From: Pseudoalteromonas sp. A25
GTDB lineage: Bacteria; Pseudomonadota; Gammaproteobacteria; Enterobacterales; Alteromonadaceae
Direction of reading: 5' to 3'
DNA length: 64,000 nt
NCBI RefSeq assembly: GCF_009176705.1
Contig: NZ_AP021846.1
Location: 404,001-468,000 of the forward strand
Shown here: one piece after another, positions 39,310 through 48,064 of the stretch
Position numbering within the stretch: the stretch's first letter is position 1
How the letters are laid out: each line of letters begins with the position of its first letter
Translations under genes and position numbers: made by a program
The notes under the pieces: generated by a model
What the model was told of the DNA's origin: nothing
What the model saw: the letters and a program-made list of their open reading frames with translations, nothing else
Database searches by the model: none

Positions 39310-39789
39310 ATGAAGCAATGGTATTTGGTGTATTGTAAGCCTAAACAAGAGGCTAGAGCTTGCGAAAACCTGCTGCAACAAGGCATAGATGTTTTTTACC
39401 CAGTTTACACGCGGCGTAAAACCTCTGGCGCCAAACAACTCATACAACCGTTATTCCCCAGATATCTATTTGTTTATATTGACCTATATTCCGCTCATTT
39501 TTGTGCAATAAAATACACTCGAGGTATTAGCGACTTTGTTCGCTTTGGCGAGCACATTCAACAAGTACCTGAAGAAGTCGTTAATCAACTTCGTACTCAA
39601 CAACCTTCTGCAGAGCATTATGACTTTAAAGCGGGTGATAAGGTTGTACTGTCTAACAATTGCTATCAAAACATAGAAGCGATATTCCAACAAGCTGACG
39701 GTGAAACGAGAAGCGTGTTATTAATAGAGCTTTTGAATACCAGTGTTGAAATTATTGCAAAAAATACTGAATTTGAAATGCAAAGTTAA
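39310..39789 (+). CDS. rfaH: Transcription antitermination factor RfaH
   Basis: NusG paralogue that binds the ops element in paused RNA polymerase and suppresses termination in long surface-glycan operons; its C-terminal domain can also recruit ribosomes. The 159-aa protein starts MKQWYLVYCKPKQEARA like known RfaH and continues with PLFPRYLFVYIDL and TRGISDFVRFGEHIQQVP in the NGN domain. A KOW-type C-terminal region (about 108-159) has GDKVVLSNNCYQNIEAIF. I prefer ATG 39310 over ATG 39298 because it gives the canonical N-terminus. An ops element lies 129 bases after its stop, so the wza operon is the probable target. Confidence 0.88.
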   Translation: MKQWYLVYCKPKQEARACENLLQQGIDVFYPVYTRRKTSGAKQLIQPLFPRYLFVYIDLYSAHFCAIKYTRGISDFVRFGEHIQQVPEEVVNQLRTQQPSAEHYDFKAGDKVVLSNNCYQNIEAIFQQADGETRSVLLIELLNTSVEIIAKNTEFEMQS

Positions 39790-39856
39790 CCCTTTATCCT
39801 TATTTAAATGTAACAAAAAGGCTGTAACCTTAGGTTTGGCTACATGTTCAAATTGA

Positions 39857-39887
39857 TTTACATGGAGCCACTAGAGCAAATTAGTAT
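39857..39887 (+). promoter_or_regulatory. Weak candidate promoter of the wza operon
   Basis: TTTACA at 39857-39862 (five of six -35 positions) and TAGTAT at 39882-39887 with a 19-base spacer. A start near 39894 would place the JUMPStart at the beginning of the transcript, as expected. The spacer is long, so this is tentative. Confidence 0.33.
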
Positions 39888-39893
39888 TTAAAC

Positions 39894-39930
39894 CAGCATT
39901 TAGGGGCTGCAACCTAAGGGCGGAAGCGTG
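39894..39930 (+). promoter_or_regulatory. JUMPStart element containing an ops site
   Basis: A 37-base block starting CAG, with GGGGCTG and CCTAAGG parts, and ending in GGGCGGAAGCGTG. The last part (39919-39930) is the ops core GGCGGTAGCGTG with one change, T to A at position 6. It lies in the leader of wza and just after rfaH. Such elements recruit RfaH to RNA polymerase in capsule and O-antigen operons. Confidence 0.8.
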
Positions 39931-39959
39931 TCTAAAATGGTCTGAAATTGTATAAAAAG

Positions 39960-40017
39960 AGACGTACGATAGTAGGCTCACTAGTTTGTTGATTACCCTA
40001 CACGGTTCGTATCGTCT
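39960..40017 (+). promoter_or_regulatory. Large hairpin in the wza leader
   Basis: AGACGTACGA (39960-39969) pairs with TCGTA-t-CGTCT (40007-40017, one bulged T), enclosing a second short stem GTAGG/CCTAC. It lies 30 bases after ops in the 510-base gene-free stretch 39790-40299. No T run follows, so it is not a clear terminator; a pause or attenuation role is inferred. The rest of the leader (40018-40299) shows only short inverted repeats. Confidence 0.4.
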
Positions 40018-40299
40018 TTAAGCTTGTGCTCGTGTTTTGAACCAAAGCCTGCTTTTGGAGCTTTTACTGCGTAATCTCTAATGCTATAAACGATTCTAAG
40101 ATGCAGTTCAGCACAGACGAGTAACGACAACTTAATAATAAAATGGTTTAAGGTTAAGTCTGCTTCACTAAGACTTGCTTTGAACCTAGCGCTACTTGCG
40201 ATTAGTATGCGTGCATGCTTTAATTGACCAGTAAAAATTGGTTGCTATTTAATAAAAAGCAATAAAAAGAAAAGATTATTTTATTTTTGGGAAGACACA

Positions 40300-41415
40300 A
40301 TGGCGTTAAGCTGTAAAACTATCATTGCTAGTAGCCTTGTTTTGGCAATGAGTGGCTGCACACTGGTACCCGGTGGTCACTTTGAAGGGATTAACTCTGG
40401 TCAACAAACCGCAAACCTTGAGCGCGATTTAGAAAAAGTAAACATTCACATCATTGACTCTCAATTGGTTCAAGAACATAAAATTAAGAGTGCCAAAGAG
40501 CTAGAACGCTCGGCGTTGGTTGGCATTGATGTATCTGACTATGAGTATCGATTGGGGGTGGGTGACGTGATCACCATAGGTGTATGGGATCACCCTGAAT
40601 TAACGATTCCGGCAGCTGTTCAACGAACGGCTGAGTTTGATGGGTTTCGGGTGCAGGCTGATGGCACCATTACTTATGCATACGCACCAAAAGTACCAGC
40701 AGCCGGTAAAACGGTCACTGAGTTGCGTGATGAACTCGCAAAAAGGCTTAGCCGGGTAATTGAAGACCCACAAGTTGATGTAAAAGTGGTGGGCTTTAAA
40801 AGCCAAAAAGCATACGTAACTGGTGAAGTAACAAAACCAGGGGTTTATCCCATAACTGAAACCCCTGTGACGCTAATTGATGCGATCAACCAAGCGGGTG
40901 GCCTAAGCGAAAGTGCAGATTGGGAGACGGTTTCTTTTACTCGCCATGGCAAAACTGACATTATCCAGTTAGACGACTTTTACGCGCAAGGGGATATTTC
41001 TCAAAACCGCTTGTTACAGCATGGCGATATTATCCACGTAAACCGTAATGATAAGAAAAATGTTTACGTGCTTGGTGATGTGATAAAAGCAGGTAAAGTC
41101 GATGTAAACCGTTACGGCTTAAGCCTTGCCGAAGCGTTAACTGACGCGGGTGGTTTTAACGAGCGGACGGCCGATGCAAACGGTGTTTTTGTACTTCGTA
41201 AGCGTGATTTACAAAAAGATGGTGTATTGGCAGATGTATACCAGCTACATGCTAAAAATGTTGCGTCGTTGGTGCTTGCTGAGCAGTTTGAGTTACAGCC
41301 ACAAGATATTGTTTATGTCACGAGCGCACCACTAGCTCGTTGGAACAAAGTTATCAGCTTGTTGTTGCCATCGCTATCCACAGTAGATGCCATTCAAGAT
41401 ATCGAAAACCAATAG
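40300..41415 (+). CDS. wza: Outer-membrane polysaccharide export lipoprotein Wza
   Basis: Octameric outer-membrane channel for group 1-type capsule or exopolysaccharide, 371 aa. The lipobox LAMSGC places Cys20 as the lipidated residue. The Poly_export domain begins near YRLGVGDVITIGVWDHPEL (about 83); SLBB domains follow (AYVTGEVTKPGVYPITE and VYVLGDVIKAGKVDVN). The C-terminal stretch PLARWNKVISLLLPSLSTVDA fits the amphipathic alpha-barrel helix. The start has GGGAAGA upstream. First gene of the RfaH/ops operon, with wzb and wzc next. It is distinct from the larger OtnA-type protein at 102. Confidence 0.93.
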   Translation: MALSCKTIIASSLVLAMSGCTLVPGGHFEGINSGQQTANLERDLEKVNIHIIDSQLVQEHKIKSAKELERSALVGIDVSDYEYRLGVGDVITIGVWDHPELTIPAAVQRTAEFDGFRVQADGTITYAYAPKVPAAGKTVTELRDELAKRLSRVIEDPQVDVKVVGFKSQKAYVTGEVTKPGVYPITETPVTLIDAINQAGGLSESADWETVSFTRHGKTDIIQLDDFYAQGDISQNRLLQHGDIIHVNRNDKKNVYVLGDVIKAGKVDVNRYGLSLAEALTDAGGFNERTADANGVFVLRKRDLQKDGVLADVYQLHAKNVASLVLAEQFELQPQDIVYVTSAPLARWNKVISLLLPSLSTVDAIQDIENQ

Positions 41416-41426
41416 TGTGAGTTTTT

Positions 41427-41861
41427 ATGTTTGATAGTGTTTTAGTGGTATGTGCGGGTAATATTTGCCGAAGCCCAACCGCAGAATATGTATTAAAAAG
41501 CAAATTAACAGGAAAGGATATTAAAATATCCTCTGCTGGCTTAACGGCACTTGAAGGTAAATCTGCTGATGCTATGGCGCAAGAGCTAACAAAGGTGTGT
41601 GGAATAGACATGAGTGGTCATCAAGGCCGACAACTCAACGGCACTTTGGTGGCACAAAATAGTTTAATCTTAGTAATGGAACATAGGCACTTAGATGATT
41701 TATGCAGCCGTTACCCCCAAGCCCGTGGTAAAACCTTTTTACTCGGTAAATGGATAGGGGATAAAGAGATCCCCGACCCGTATCGCCAATCTAAAGAAGC
41801 GTTTGAGCATGTGTATGAACTTATCGATAGTGCCTGCGGCGCTTGGCAAAAGTATTTATAA
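41427..41861 (+). CDS. wzb: Low-molecular-weight protein tyrosine phosphatase Wzb
   Basis: Cytoplasmic phosphatase, 144 aa, that dephosphorylates the tyrosine tail of Wzc; cycling of phosphorylation is needed for high-molecular-weight capsule. The P-loop VCAGNICRSPTA (residues 8-19) has the catalytic Cys and Arg, and the general-acid Asp lies in IPDPYRQ near residue 115. It lies 11 bases after wza and 14 bases before the chosen wzc start. The Shine-Dalgarno is weak. Confidence 0.92.
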   Translation: MFDSVLVVCAGNICRSPTAEYVLKSKLTGKDIKISSAGLTALEGKSADAMAQELTKVCGIDMSGHQGRQLNGTLVAQNSLILVMEHRHLDDLCSRYPQARGKTFLLGKWIGDKEIPDPYRQSKEAFEHVYELIDSACGAWQKYL

Positions 41862-41875
41862 GGAATCGTGAGTAT

Positions 41876-44110
41876 ATGAATGCTCAGCCAAATTTGATCA
41901 CTCCACAAAAGTCACAAAAATTAGACGCTCAAGAAATTGACTTAATGGCACTATTTGGTGCTTTATTTGACGCTAAATGGTTTATTGTTGGTGTTACAGC
42001 GCTATTTATGCTGTTGGGCATAGCCTATGCCATATTCAGCACGCCCATTTATCAAGCAACGGCGATGGTGCAAGTTGAAGAAAAAGGCGGCTCAGTGCCT
42101 GGGTTTGATGACATGTCTGGCATGTTCGAAACTACCTCAGCAGCAGTTACTGAAATTGAACTGCTAAAATCAAGAAGCGTAATTGGCGAAGCTGTAGATA
42201 CACTAAACTTAGATACAGTTGTAGAGCCTAAATTATTTCCTTTGTTTGGTGGGCGAAGCTATCGCAAATTTGTTGCCCAAAATAAAGGTGATGTGGCAGA
42301 ACCAAGCTTTGGTGCAAGCTCTTATGCCTGGGGCGGTGAGCAAGTTGAAATTTACCGCTTTAGAGTTCCCAAAAGTGCTGAAGGAATAGGGTTTACTCTA
42401 CAAGCTCAAGCTGACAGTGGCTTTACCTTATTAAATGGTAATGATGAAGTAGTTTTAACGGGAAAAGTGGGTGAAGAAGTAAAGTCTGGCCAATTTGAAT
42501 TAATAATCAAAACCCTTGTTGCGCGCCCTGGAACTGAATTCTCAATAGTCAAACGCAACCGTTTACAAACTATTTTAGATTTGCAAGCCGCTATTTCAGC
42601 TTCTGAAAAAGGTAAAGATTCAGGCATTATCAACTTAGCCTTACAAGATAAAAGCCCTAATTATGCTGAAAAAGTACTTGATAAGGTGGCGGGTATTTAT
42701 GTTCGCAGAAACGTTGAGCGTAACAGTGCCGAAGCGCAGCAATCATTGGAATTTTTAGAAGTTCAACTACCTGAGGTAAAGCGTAGTTTAGAGAGAGCTG
42801 AAAAAGCATTCAACGACTACCAAATACGTCAAGAGTCTATCGACATCAGCCTAGAAACACAAGGTGTATTAGAGCAAATTGTAAGCCTAGAGACAAAGCT
42901 GCAAGAGTTAGAGCTCAAACGATTGGAACTTGCACGAAAGTTTAAGCGCGAGCACCCTTCCTACCGAGGGGTTGTGGAGCAAATTGATACTGTTAAACGC
43001 CAGCGCAACGATCTTGCTGGCGAAGTGCAGGGCTTACCAGAAACACAAAGAGAGCTACTGAGACTGCGCCGTGATGTAGAAGTAAATAACGAAATTTACA
43101 CGCTACTCCTAGCCAAAACACAAGAGCTTGACATTGTGCGCGCAGGTACGGTCGGTAATGTGCGTATTGTTGATTATGCAGAGGTTAACACTACGCAACC
43201 GGTAAAGCCTAAAAAAGCATTAATTGTAGTAATGGCCACCATGCTTGGTGGTATGTTAGCTGTAGCAATTGTACTTATCCAAAAAGCGATGCATAAAGGC
43301 ATTGAAGACCCAAGCGAGATTGAAGCCTTAGGCATGCCTGTTTATGCCAGCGTCCCCTTCTCTGAATATCAAGTTAAGCTAACTGGTTTTGCCAAAGCGC
43401 GCAAAGGCAAAACAGCAAAAGCCAAATCAATACTTGCCATTGATAACCCCGCAGACCTTTCTGTTGAAGCTTTAAGAAGCCTACGTACTAGCCTGCACTT
43501 TGCCATGCTTGAGGCAAAAAATAATGTGATTGCTATCTCAGGCCCAAGCCCCGGTGTGGGTAAATCATTTATTACCGTAAACTTAGCTACAGTGCTTGCC
43601 CAAAGCGGAAAACAAGTGTTGGTTATAGACGGCGATATGCGTAAAGGCTATTTGCAAACTCAGTTCGGGATGAAGTGGGATAACGGCCTTAGTGACTATT
43701 TATCTGGTCGTTTAGATTTAAATCAAACGATAAAGCACACGCAAGTAGAGGGTTTGGATGTAATGACGCGTGGTCAAATACCGCCAAACCCTTCTGAGCT
43801 ACTAATGCACGAAAACTTTAGTAAGTTAATCAAGGAGGTAAGTAGCAAATACGATTTAGTGATTGTAGATACACCACCGATATTAGCAGTAACAGACCCA
43901 GCTATTGTTAGTGCTCATGCTGGTACAACACTACTTGTAACGCGCTTTGGTCAAAATCATGCCAAAGAGCTGGAAATTACACGAAACCGTTTTGAGCAAA
44001 ACGGTATAGATGTAAAAGGCGTGGTGTTTAATGGGGTGGTTCGTAAATCAAGCAATGCCTATGGTTACTACGGTTACTACAACTACGAGTACAAATCAGA
44101 TAAAGGATAG
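41876..44110 (+). CDS. wzc: Tyrosine autokinase and polysaccharide co-polymerase Wzc
   Basis: Inner-membrane protein of 744 aa joining a Wzz-type periplasmic domain to a cytoplasmic BY-kinase. Membrane helices lie near residues 34-54 and 445-465. The kinase has Walker A GPSPGVGKSF at 556, Walker A' LVIDGDMRKG near 583 and Walker B VIVDTPPIL. The C-terminus ends in a Tyr cluster (NAYGYYGYYNYEY), the autophosphorylation site and Wzb substrate. ATG 41876 has AAGGAA upstream; an in-frame TTG at 41843 lies within wzb. Together with wza and wzb it forms a complete export trio. Confidence 0.93.
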   Translation: MNAQPNLITPQKSQKLDAQEIDLMALFGALFDAKWFIVGVTALFMLLGIAYAIFSTPIYQATAMVQVEEKGGSVPGFDDMSGMFETTSAAVTEIELLKSRSVIGEAVDTLNLDTVVEPKLFPLFGGRSYRKFVAQNKGDVAEPSFGASSYAWGGEQVEIYRFRVPKSAEGIGFTLQAQADSGFTLLNGNDEVVLTGKVGEEVKSGQFELIIKTLVARPGTEFSIVKRNRLQTILDLQAAISASEKGKDSGIINLALQDKSPNYAEKVLDKVAGIYVRRNVERNSAEAQQSLEFLEVQLPEVKRSLERAEKAFNDYQIRQESIDISLETQGVLEQIVSLETKLQELELKRLELARKFKREHPSYRGVVEQIDTVKRQRNDLAGEVQGLPETQRELLRLRRDVEVNNEIYTLLLAKTQELDIVRAGTVGNVRIVDYAEVNTTQPVKPKKALIVVMATMLGGMLAVAIVLIQKAMHKGIEDPSEIEALGMPVYASVPFSEYQVKLTGFAKARKGKTAKAKSILAIDNPADLSVEALRSLRTSLHFAMLEAKNNVIAISGPSPGVGKSFITVNLATVLAQSGKQVLVIDGDMRKGYLQTQFGMKWDNGLSDYLSGRLDLNQTIKHTQVEGLDVMTRGQIPPNPSELLMHENFSKLIKEVSSKYDLVIVDTPPILAVTDPAIVSAHAGTTLLVTRFGQNHAKELEITRNRFEQNGIDVKGVVFNGVVRKSSNAYGYYGYYNYEYKSDKG

Positions 44111-44444
44111 AGGTTGTGTCGCTGAGACTCGTAGCACGGTTTTACGTTACGATTTGTAGCAGTGACTTTATGTCGTGACTTATAAGATGAGGTGTTATTG
44201 TGAGACACAGTACAAGCAGGATTTGTTGAGATATAACAATTCTATATGTTTAAACTCGCATTGTATTGTGATTGGGAGAAGATCAATTAAGGTTACTCAT
44301 ATGAGAATTTTATTCGCAAAATAACGGCTTTGTATGTAGGCGTGGGACTAAATGAAAAAGAAAGCTAAACAAGACAAGTAAAAGCTAACTAAAACCCAAT
44401 CGGCATTTTTAAACAAAGCAGTATTAAAATAAAAGGGACGCGCT
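44111..44444. other. Gene-free stretch between wzc and wecB
   Basis: 334 bases with no credible gene, terminator or ops-like site. It is AT-rich and ends in AAAAGGGA, the wecB ribosome-binding site. I see no strong promoter, so wecB may depend on read-through from the RfaH-controlled transcript. Confidence 0.5.
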
Positions 44445-45560
44445 GTGAAAGTACTTACAGTATTCGGCACAAGACCAGAAGCCATCAAAATGGCACCTTT
44501 AGTACATGCACTAGAGCAAGATAAACGCTTTGACGCAAAGGTTTGTGTTACAGCTCAGCATAGAGAGATGCTGGATCAGGTGCTTGAATTATTTAAAATC
44601 ACCCCAGACTATGATTTAAACTTGATGAAAGCTGGGCAAACGTTACCCGAAGTCACAAGCCGAGTTTTGTTAGAGCTTACTCCTATACTAAAAGAGTTTA
44701 AGCCCGATGTTTTGTTAGTTCATGGTGATACCGCAACAACATTTGCAGCAAGTCTAGCGGCTTATTATGAGCAAATCGCGGTCGGCCACGTTGAAGCGGG
44801 TTTGCGTACGGGTGATATTTACTCTCCATGGCCAGAAGAAGCAAACCGAAAGCTGACGGGAGCACTCACCAAATATCATTTTGCACCTACAGCAACCTCT
44901 AAACAGAACTTACTTGCTGAAAATTACCAAGATGACACCATATTTGTTACGGGTAATACTGTGATAGACGCTTTGCTGATAGTGAAAAAACAAATTGAGA
45001 CGGATTCTGATCTCAACAATACACTGGCTGCACAATTTCCTATGCTTGATGAAAAGAAAAAGCTTATCTTGGTTACCGGCCATCGCAGAGAGAGCTTTGG
45101 TGGCGGGTTTGAGCGCATTTGTGAAGCGCTCGCTAAAACCGCAAAAGCGCACCCAAACTGCCAGATCATTTACCCAGTTCACTTAAACCCAAATGTTCAA
45201 GAACCAGTTAAACGTATACTACGCGATATAAACAATGTTTACTTAATAGAACCCCAGCAATATTTGCCCTTTGTTTATTTAATGAATAAAGCCTATGTTA
45301 TTTTAACAGACTCTGGCGGCATTCAGGAAGAAGCGCCAAGCTTAGGCAAGCCAGTTTTGGTTATGCGCGATACTACTGAGCGCCCTGAAGCAGTTGCAGC
45401 TGGGACAGTAAAGTTAGTTGGGACTAACGTTGAAGCAATCACTTCTTCACTTGATGAACTTTTAATAAATAAAAGAAGCTATGAGCAAATGAGCAGAGCG
45501 CATAACCCTTATGGCGACGGCAAAGCATGCACGAGAATTTGTGATATTTTGGCTCAATAA
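44445..45560 (+). CDS. wecB: UDP-GlcNAc 2-epimerase (non-hydrolysing) WecB
   Basis: Converts UDP-GlcNAc to UDP-ManNAc in the cytoplasm, 371 aa. Family blocks are [14 protein letters not shown] at the N-terminus, [37 protein letters not shown], and later [12 protein letters not shown] and [29 protein letters not shown] in two conserved parts. The start is GTG with GGGA six bases upstream. With wecC it makes UDP-ManNAcA. The hydrolysing NeuC/LegG type is a related family, but the WecB-like signature here fits the non-hydrolysing enzyme. Confidence 0.93.
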   Translation: MKVLTVFGTRPEAIKMAPLVHALEQDKRFDAKVCVTAQHREMLDQVLELFKITPDYDLNLMKAGQTLPEVTSRVLLELTPILKEFKPDVLLVHGDTATTFAASLAAYYEQIAVGHVEAGLRTGDIYSPWPEEANRKLTGALTKYHFAPTATSKQNLLAENYQDDTIFVTGNTVIDALLIVKKQIETDSDLNNTLAAQFPMLDEKKKLILVTGHRRESFGGGFERICEALAKTAKAHPNCQIIYPVHLNPNVQEPVKRILRDINNVYLIEPQQYLPFVYLMNKAYVILTDSGGIQEEAPSLGKPVLVMRDTTERPEAVAAGTVKLVGTNVEAITSSLDELLINKRSYEQMSRAHNPYGDGKACTRICDILAQ

Positions 45561-45601
45561 AAACAAACAGTTTTAACCTCCTATATTTTAAAAGGGATAG
45601 T

Positions 45602-46864
45602 ATGTCTTTCAATACAATTTCGGTCATTGGGCTGGGTTATATTGGCTTGCCAACCGCAGCCATGTTCGCCTCTCGTAAAAAGAAAGTAATTGGTGTTGAT
45701 GTTAATCAACATGCAGTAGACACAATCAACCGAGGTGAAATACACATTGTTGAGCCTGAGCTAGATATGATTGTTCATGCAGCAGTAAAAGAAGGCTACC
45801 TCAAAGCAACGCTCACCCCTGAACAAGCCGATGTATTTTTAATCGCAGTGCCTACACCTTTTAAAAACAACGATTCCACAATTCCAGAACCAGACCTTAG
45901 TTATATCCAAAAGGCCAGTGAAGCCATTGCGCCGTTACTAAAAAAAGGGGATTTAGTGATTCTGGAATCGACCTCTCCAGTGGGGGCGACGGAACAAATG
46001 GCAGACTGGCTAGCTGCAGCTCGCCCTGATTTAAGCTTCCCACAAAACGCTGGGGAAAATGCCGATGTTAATATTGCCTACTGCCCTGAACGCGTATTAC
46101 CTGGGCATGTGGTACGTGAGTTAGTCGAAAATGACCGTGTAATTGGGGGCATAACAGCAAAATGCTCGGTTAGAGCGGTAGAGTTATATAAAGCGTTTGT
46201 AAAAGGCGAGTGTGTAATTACCAACGCACGAACAGCTGAAATGGCAAAGTTAACAGAAAACTCTTGCCGTGATGTACAAATTGCATTTGCCAATGAGCTA
46301 TCTATTATTTGTGACAAACTTGACATCGATGTGTGGGAACTCATTTCACTCGCCAATCGCCACCCACGCATCAACATTTTGCAGCCAGGTCCAGGTGTTG
46401 GCGGGCACTGTATTGCAGTAGACCCTTGGTTTATTGTGAGTACTGCACCAGAAGAAGCAAAACTTATACATACAGCGCGCAAAATAAATGATGCGAAGCC
46501 AGAATGGGTAATTGATAAAGTAAAAATTGTTATTGCAGAGTTTCTTCAAGCAAATCCTGATAAGACAGCGAAAGATATAACTATCGCTTGTTACGGATTA
46601 GCGTTCAAACCTGACATTGATGATTTGCGCGAAAGTCCAGCTCTTAATATTACTAGGCGTTTAGCTGAGTTCCATACTGGTGCCATTCTTGCGGTGGAGC
46701 CTAATATCAATAGCATAGAAGGTATTTCTGCGAATATTGAGTTAGCTTCATTTGAGGCTGCCAAAGCGCATGCAAATATTCACTTGGTGCTAGTAGAACA
46801 TAAAGAATTTAAAGCGTCTAAGTTTCATGCTCAATATATAATTGATACAAAAGGGATTTGGTAA
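45602..46864 (+). CDS. wecC: UDP-ManNAc dehydrogenase WecC
   Basis: NAD-dependent oxidation of UDP-ManNAc to UDP-ManNAcA, 420 aa. The Rossmann motif is GLGYIGLPTAAMFA (about 10-23), followed by ESTSPVGATEQM, ARTAEMAKLTENSCRDVQIAFANE in part, and the catalytic Cys270 in GGHCIAVDPWF. The C-terminal domain carries YGLAFKPDIDDLRESPAL. An AAAAGGGA site precedes the ATG. Its product is a precursor for a glycan containing ManNAcA; the WecG-like enzyme at 28912 is a candidate transferase. Confidence 0.93.
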   Translation: MSFNTISVIGLGYIGLPTAAMFASRKKKVIGVDVNQHAVDTINRGEIHIVEPELDMIVHAAVKEGYLKATLTPEQADVFLIAVPTPFKNNDSTIPEPDLSYIQKASEAIAPLLKKGDLVILESTSPVGATEQMADWLAAARPDLSFPQNAGENADVNIAYCPERVLPGHVVRELVENDRVIGGITAKCSVRAVELYKAFVKGECVITNARTAEMAKLTENSCRDVQIAFANELSIICDKLDIDVWELISLANRHPRINILQPGPGVGGHCIAVDPWFIVSTAPEEAKLIHTARKINDAKPEWVIDKVKIVIAEFLQANPDKTAKDITIACYGLAFKPDIDDLRESPALNITRRLAEFHTGAILAVEPNINSIEGISANIELASFEAAKAHANIHLVLVEHKEFKASKFHAQYIIDTKGIW

Positions 46865-48055
46865 GTGAATAATATTTTATCTCTCATTGGTCGTGAAAAA
46901 GAACTTTTTACACAAGACATTACAAAACATAGAGTAGAATTACAGCGCATTGTATCAAAATCTCGTTTCTTGGTATTAGGCGGTGCAGGCTCTATAGGTC
47001 AAGCTGTAACAAAAGAGATCTTTAAACGTAACCCAGCCAAATTGCATGTTATAGACATCAGTGAAAATAACATGGTTGAATTAGTTCGCGATATCCGTAG
47101 TTCCTTTGGTTACATTGATGGTGAATTTAAAACATTTGCGCTCGATATAGGCTCGACAGAGTACGATGCTTTTATTAAAGCTGATGGCCAATATGATTAT
47201 GTATTGAACCTATCTGCCTTAAAGCATGTACGAAGCGAAAAAGATCCGTTTACCCTCATGCGAATGATCAACGTTAATGTATTTAACACGGATAAAACAA
47301 TCCAGCAGTCCATTGATGCTGGCGTTAAAAAGTACTTCTGTGTTTCGACAGACAAAGCCGCTAACCCCGTCAATATGATGGGCGCGTCAAAGCGCATTAT
47401 GGAGATGTTCCTGATGCGCCGCAGCAAAGAAATTGATATTTCTACTGCAAGGTTTGCAAATGTGGCGTTTTCAGATGGCTCACTTTTACATGGCTTTAAC
47501 CAACGCATCGAGAAGCAGCAGCCGATTGTCGCACCTAGCGATATCAAAAGATACTTTGTTGTACCGCAGGAGTCAGGCGAATTATGCATAATGTCATGCA
47601 TCTTTGGGGATAATCGCGATATTTTCTTTCCAAAATTAAGTGAATCTTTACACCTAATTACTTTTGCAGATATCGCCGTTAAGTACCTTGAGCAAAGAGG
47701 ATATGAACCACACTTGTGTGATAATGAACAAGAGGCAAGAGAGCTTGCGAAAACGCTACCAGCACAAGGCAAATGGCCTTGTCTTTTCACCGAAAGTGAT
47801 ACCACGGGTGAAAAGGATTTCGAAGAGTTCTTTACTGATAAAGAAGAACTGGATATGACTCGCTTTGAGAATCTGGGCATTATTAAAAATGAACCTGAAT
47901 ATGACCAAGAGTTATTGAGTCTTTTCGAAGCACAAATTGCGAATATGAAAACCGAACAGGCGTGGAGCAAAGAACAAATTGTCGAGCTGTTCTTTACCAT
48001 GATCCCTGACTTTGGCCATAAAGAGACTGGCAAGTACCTTGATAGCAAAATGTAA
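46865..48055 (+). CDS. legB: Nucleotide-GlcNAc 4,6-dehydratase LegB
   Basis: SDR-family sugar-nucleotide 4,6-dehydratase, 396 aa, first committed step toward legionaminic-type nonulosonic acids. The Rossmann motif FLVLGGAGSIGQAV is near residue 35, and KYFCVSTDKAANPVNMMGASKRIME gives the family catalytic region in two blocks. The SDG of VAFSDGSLLHGF and the long C-terminal extension match LegB rather than PseB, which is shorter. The GTG start has AAGGGA eight bases upstream. Given a ptmE gene downstream, the substrate may be GDP-GlcNAc as in Campylobacter; UDP-GlcNAc is the alternative. Confidence 0.83.
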   Translation: MNNILSLIGREKELFTQDITKHRVELQRIVSKSRFLVLGGAGSIGQAVTKEIFKRNPAKLHVIDISENNMVELVRDIRSSFGYIDGEFKTFALDIGSTEYDAFIKADGQYDYVLNLSALKHVRSEKDPFTLMRMINVNVFNTDKTIQQSIDAGVKKYFCVSTDKAANPVNMMGASKRIMEMFLMRRSKEIDISTARFANVAFSDGSLLHGFNQRIEKQQPIVAPSDIKRYFVVPQESGELCIMSCIFGDNRDIFFPKLSESLHLITFADIAVKYLEQRGYEPHLCDNEQEARELAKTLPAQGKWPCLFTESDTTGEKDFEEFFTDKEELDMTRFENLGIIKNEPEYDQELLSLFEAQIANMKTEQAWSKEQIVELFFTMIPDFGHKETGKYLDSKM

Positions 48056-48064
48056 GGGCTGAGA

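Noticed and set aside
47197..48048. A 283-codon open frame on the minus strand
   Set aside because: It lies wholly antisense to legB, has no domain pattern or ribosome site, and its composition is what the reverse frame of a coding gene gives.
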